Source of the DNA: an uncultured Clostridia bacterium
Lineage (GTDB): Bacteria > Bacillota > Clostridia > Oscillospirales > Ruminococcaceae
DNA length: 6,380 bases
Reading direction: 5' to 3'
Assembly (NCBI GenBank): GCA_947089135.1
Contig: CAMUJF010000038.1
Span: 1 to 6,380 of the forward strand
A program made the translations under genes and the position numbers. Every line of letters starts with the position of its first letter. Position 1 is the stretch's first letter. Positions 4,046 to 6,380 of the stretch are shown piece by piece. The notes beneath the pieces are model-generated. The model worked only from the letters and a program-made list of their open reading frames with translations. It made no database searches and was not told the origin of the DNA.

Positions 4046-5146
4046 TTGGTTTTTGTAAGATCAGAGGAATTGCTCGCCGGAATGTGTCTTGCACGAGACA
4101 TTCATTTTTACGATCCGTCCTCTCAGTCGTCGATGATTCTTAAAACAGGACAAAAGCTTACTGATATGCAGATTACCCAGCTTTGCGGTGCAAAATTGGA
4201 CGGAGCTTACGTGGATACTGTCAGAAGCGAGGTGCGCGTGGTATCCTCGATAAATCAGCAGATACGCAGAGAGGCGATCTCCAATATCCACAGTTTAGCG
4301 GATAATTTCATAGACAGCAGCAAGGGCGTGCAGAAAGGGGATGTTGAGGCTATAGGCAACACCACGCAGGAGCTTATCGATAGTCTTTCTTCGCACAAAG
4401 ATATACTAATAAATATTGCCGACATAAAAATGTACGACGATTATACCTATCATCACAGCCTGAGCGTTGCTATAATGGCTATTGCCATAGGGATAGAGCT
4501 TGGCTTAAATAATGAAATGCTTAACGAGATAGGTCTTGCCGGACTTCTCCATGATATAGGAAAGGTAGCGGTTCCGATCGATATCATTACCAAACCGGGT
4601 AAGCTTACCGCTGAGGAGTTCAACATTGTAAAAATGCACCCCGTCCATGCTGCGGCTCATCTGCATGAGCGTAATCTTGTAAACGAAAATATTTACCGAG
4701 GTATTGTAGGACACCATGAAAAGCTTGACGGTTCCGGATATCCAAATCACCTTAAAGGCGCAGAAATACATCCGTATGCAAGAATACTTGCGGTTGCGGA
4801 TGTTTATGACGCCCTTACGTCAAACAGACCGTACCGTATACCAAGTCCGCCAAATGAAGCAATTGAGCTTATTATGGGCAGCGTCGGAACTCACTTTGAC
4901 GATAGGGTAGTGCACGCATTTCTCAGAAAAGTCGCGCCGTTCCCAACAGGTTCACACGTAAAGCTTTCCAACGGCGAGACCGCATATGTCATGAAAAATT
5001 ATCCCGACCAACCTCTTCGTCCTATGGTTGCAGTTATAGGAGCGGATAAAGTATACGACCTTTCTTGGGATCTGTCCTGTTTTAACATAGTAATAGTCGA
5101 GCTTCTTGAGGAAAAAAAACTCAACAGAACCCTTATCAATATGTAA
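4046..5146 (+). CDS. HD-GYP domain protein, probable cyclic-di-GMP phosphodiesterase
   Basis: A 366-aa soluble protein. Residues 1-110 form an N-terminal region beginning VFVRSEELLAGMCLARDI, typical of this family. The HD-GYP domain spans about 125-290. Metal-binding and catalytic residues are visible: HHSLSVA (His136/137), LLHDIGK (His169, Asp170), MHPVHA (His198), HHEKLDGSGYP (His223, His224, Glu225; GYP 231-233) and VADVYDAL (Asp252). Such enzymes hydrolyse the second messenger c-di-GMP to pGpG and GMP, favouring motility over sessile growth. The canonical motifs are intact, so activity is likely. The C-terminal 70 residues form a small beta-rich extension. No ATG fits the family's N-terminus; I choose TTG at 4046 because AGGGAG lies nine bases upstream, whereas TTG at 4037 abuts that site. 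It follows abrB by 185 bp and may be co-transcribed. Confidence 0.95.
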   Translation: MVFVRSEELLAGMCLARDIHFYDPSSQSSMILKTGQKLTDMQITQLCGAKLDGAYVDTVRSEVRVVSSINQQIRREAISNIHSLADNFIDSSKGVQKGDVEAIGNTTQELIDSLSSHKDILINIADIKMYDDYTYHHSLSVAIMAIAIGIELGLNNEMLNEIGLAGLLHDIGKVAVPIDIITKPGKLTAEEFNIVKMHPVHAAAHLHERNLVNENIYRGIVGHHEKLDGSGYPNHLKGAEIHPYARILAVADVYDALTSNRPYRIPSPPNEAIELIMGSVGTHFDDRVVHAFLRKVAPFPTGSHVKLSNGETAYVMKNYPDQPLRPMVAVIGADKVYDLSWDLSCFNIVIVELLEEKKLNRTLINM

Positions 5147-5161
5147 AAAAGAGGCAGAGCA

Positions 5162-5189
5162 TTGGCATTCCAAAATTTTTGTGTAAAAT
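5162..5189 (+). promoter_or_regulatory. candidate promoter downstream of the HD-GYP gene
   Basis: TTGGCA (5162-5167) and TAAAAT (5184-5189) are 16 bases apart, each one mismatch from consensus. A start near 5196 would give a transcript of about 200 bases ending at the terminator at 5395. No clear gene lies between, so a small RNA or a chance promoter are both possible. Confidence 0.3.
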
Positions 5190-5358
5190 CAAATCCGGTC
5201 AGGCAAAGGGCAGTTTGCAACAGCAAGAGGAAATCAAATTATGCGGATTCTTTGTCTGCGAACATTATCGAAAGCTGATTTGAGACTATATCCCGGTTTC
5301 GACATACTGCGCTCTAATGTGACACGATGTTTTTCGACACAAGATACAAAATTTTCTC

Positions 5359-5395
5359 AGGCTGTCGTCATTGGTAAACGACGGCTTGTTTTTTG
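5359..5395 (+). terminator. rho-independent terminator
   Basis: AGGCTGTCGT (5359-5368) pairs with ACGACGGCTT (5378-5387), ten pairs with two G-T, around a nine-base loop. GTTTTTTG follows. It probably ends the abrB/HD-GYP transcript, though 212 bp after the HD-GYP stop is unusually far; alternatively it ends a separate small RNA. Confidence 0.85.
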
Positions 5396-6200
5396 TTATT
5401 TTGCGGAACTGTCGGTTTAGTCCTTTCGGAATCCATGTTGATGTACTTTGTGTTTTCGGTCTGCGCGTTGGGGCTTTCACTGAATTTTTTCCAGCAATTG
5501 CCGCAGACAACACAGTCGGGAGTGTTGTCTATTCCAAGATTCATGGCAGGAACGATCTGAGAACGCATTAAGGGCAAGTTATTAACGGGCTGTTTTGTCT
5601 ATGTCCTGATCTTCTGTCGGGAACTGCACATATGTAAATAACTGCTGATGCACAGTATCCGCGCATTTGGATACAGCGCGTGAATGTATTTGTAAAACTG
5701 TATGTGTTCTTGTTTTCATACCTATTTTCCTCAATTGCTTTATTTATGGTTATTATTGGCATTTGCACGACTATTTATTCAGATTCTACTTCTACATGAT
5801 GGAAAACATCAATCTGGACAATATGAATATGACAGAGGAATAAGATAACAGTATGGCGGTGATTGGCGGAGAAGTGTTGTTTCGTTACCGTCAAATTTGT
5901 ATACAACTGCAATTTTGTTTGTGTTTGTATTATTTAGTAATCATATTCTTCGTTAGCCATGTACTTCTCGTCTTCCGCGATAAGAACCGCGAAAGCCTGG
6001 GCGGAAAGGGCATCCCCGGGCATAGTCGCTTACGAGGCATAGCTGCCATCGTCCATGAAGTAGATATCGACCCACAGATAGGGCTTGGTGTCCTTAGTAT
6101 AACGTCAAGAGCTCTTTATGCTCCGTATCCAGACGGAAAGCGACGATTGCTGGGAACGTCCGGTTTTCTAAACGAATATGAAGGATCTTTCTGTACACTG
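5368..6200 (-). pseudogene. decayed coding region on the minus strand, family unknown
   Basis: No intact gene is present in this stretch. On the minus strand, several pieces read like protein but sit in different frames or are cut by stops. From right to left: a piece ending FRLDTEHKELLTLY (stop near 6095-6097); PYLWVDIYFMDDGSYAS, a stop (6030-6032), then PGDALSAQAFAVLIAEDEKY and a stop at 5934; KIAVVYKFDGNETTLL in another frame near 5875-5920; a 45-aa frame at 5582-5719 with a GAGG site; and a frame at 5368-5568 containing CVVCGNCWKKF, a possible metal-binding cluster. Balanced composition within fragments and frame changes between them suggest a recently degraded gene or genes. I do not recognise the family, and some pieces may be chance frames. 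Confidence 0.28.
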
Positions 6201-6242
6201 ATGCAATCCTACAAAAATGTTAAAAATTTTTTTCAAAAAGTA

Positions 6243-6271
6243 TTGACAATGCTTTTGAAAAGTGATATAAT
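6243..6271 (+). promoter_or_regulatory. sigma-A promoter of tRNA-fMet
   Basis: TTGACA (6243-6248) and TATAAT (6266-6271) are spaced by exactly 17 bases. Transcription would begin near 6278, about 30 bases before the tRNA. It may drive a larger tRNA cluster beyond the window. Confidence 0.93.
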
Positions 6272-6308
6272 AATAATACATTATCGAAGAGACAGCTGTT
6301 AATTGCAT

Positions 6309-6380
<72 letters not shown>

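Noticed and set aside
3579..4094. 171-codon minus-strand frame opposite abrB
   Set aside because: A shadow of the clearly real AbrB-family gene on the other strand.
5241..5420. 59-aa + strand frame with an AGAGG site
   Set aside because: It runs straight through the terminator hairpin and T-run and has no recognisable features; more likely chance.
5853..6302. Open + strand frame of 149 codons
   Set aside because: It has no good ribosome-binding site, runs through the tRNA-fMet promoter, has junk-like composition and opposes better minus-strand coding fragments.

Overview
The window looks like a piece of a moderately low-G+C, spore-forming Gram-positive chromosome, most likely a clostridial anaerobe of the Ruminococcaceae/Oscillospiraceae kind. 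The signs are strong GGAGG ribosome-binding sites, near-consensus sigma-A promoters, the sporulation pair spmA/spmB, an AbrB/SpoVT-type regulator and an HD-GYP c-di-GMP phosphodiesterase. The genus is inference; no marker gene fixes it.

Left part (1-1808): a leftward operon of accessory genes typical of an integrative element or prophage. In transcription order it holds an 84-aa conserved element protein, a 192-aa unknown, a 126-aa unknown (weakly ArdA-like) and the N-terminal two thirds of a C5 cytosine methyltransferase. The methyltransferase reading frame breaks off right after its ENPRGGLR motif, at what looks like the terminus of an insertion sequence. An intrinsic-terminator-like hairpin sits in the operon's 5' leader. 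Just beyond it, at 1793-1808, is a tRNA T-arm-like sequence on the + strand, the likely right attachment scar of the element; a second T-arm-like scar lies 178 bp further right.

Middle part (1809-5146): about 300 bp of gene-free DNA with overlapping hairpins, then tRNA-Lys(UUU) on the - strand with a consensus promoter, then spmB and spmA (leftward, overlapping by ATGA). Divergently from spmA run an AbrB-family regulator with a four-cysteine tail and, 185 bp further on, an HD-GYP protein. The spmA/abrB intergenic region carries repeated TTGTTAA-type dyads; TGTTAACA recurs upstream of the HD-GYP gene. The abrB-HD-GYP gap holds two sizeable hairpins.

Right part (5147-6380): about 1.1 kb without an intact gene. 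It has a strong rho-independent terminator (5359-5395), a possible promoter about 200 bp before it, and minus-strand coding fragments in shifting frames that look like a decayed gene. The window ends inside an initiator tRNA-fMet gene preceded by a perfect TTGACA-17-TATAAT promoter.

I see no CRISPR array, rRNA or complete transposase.
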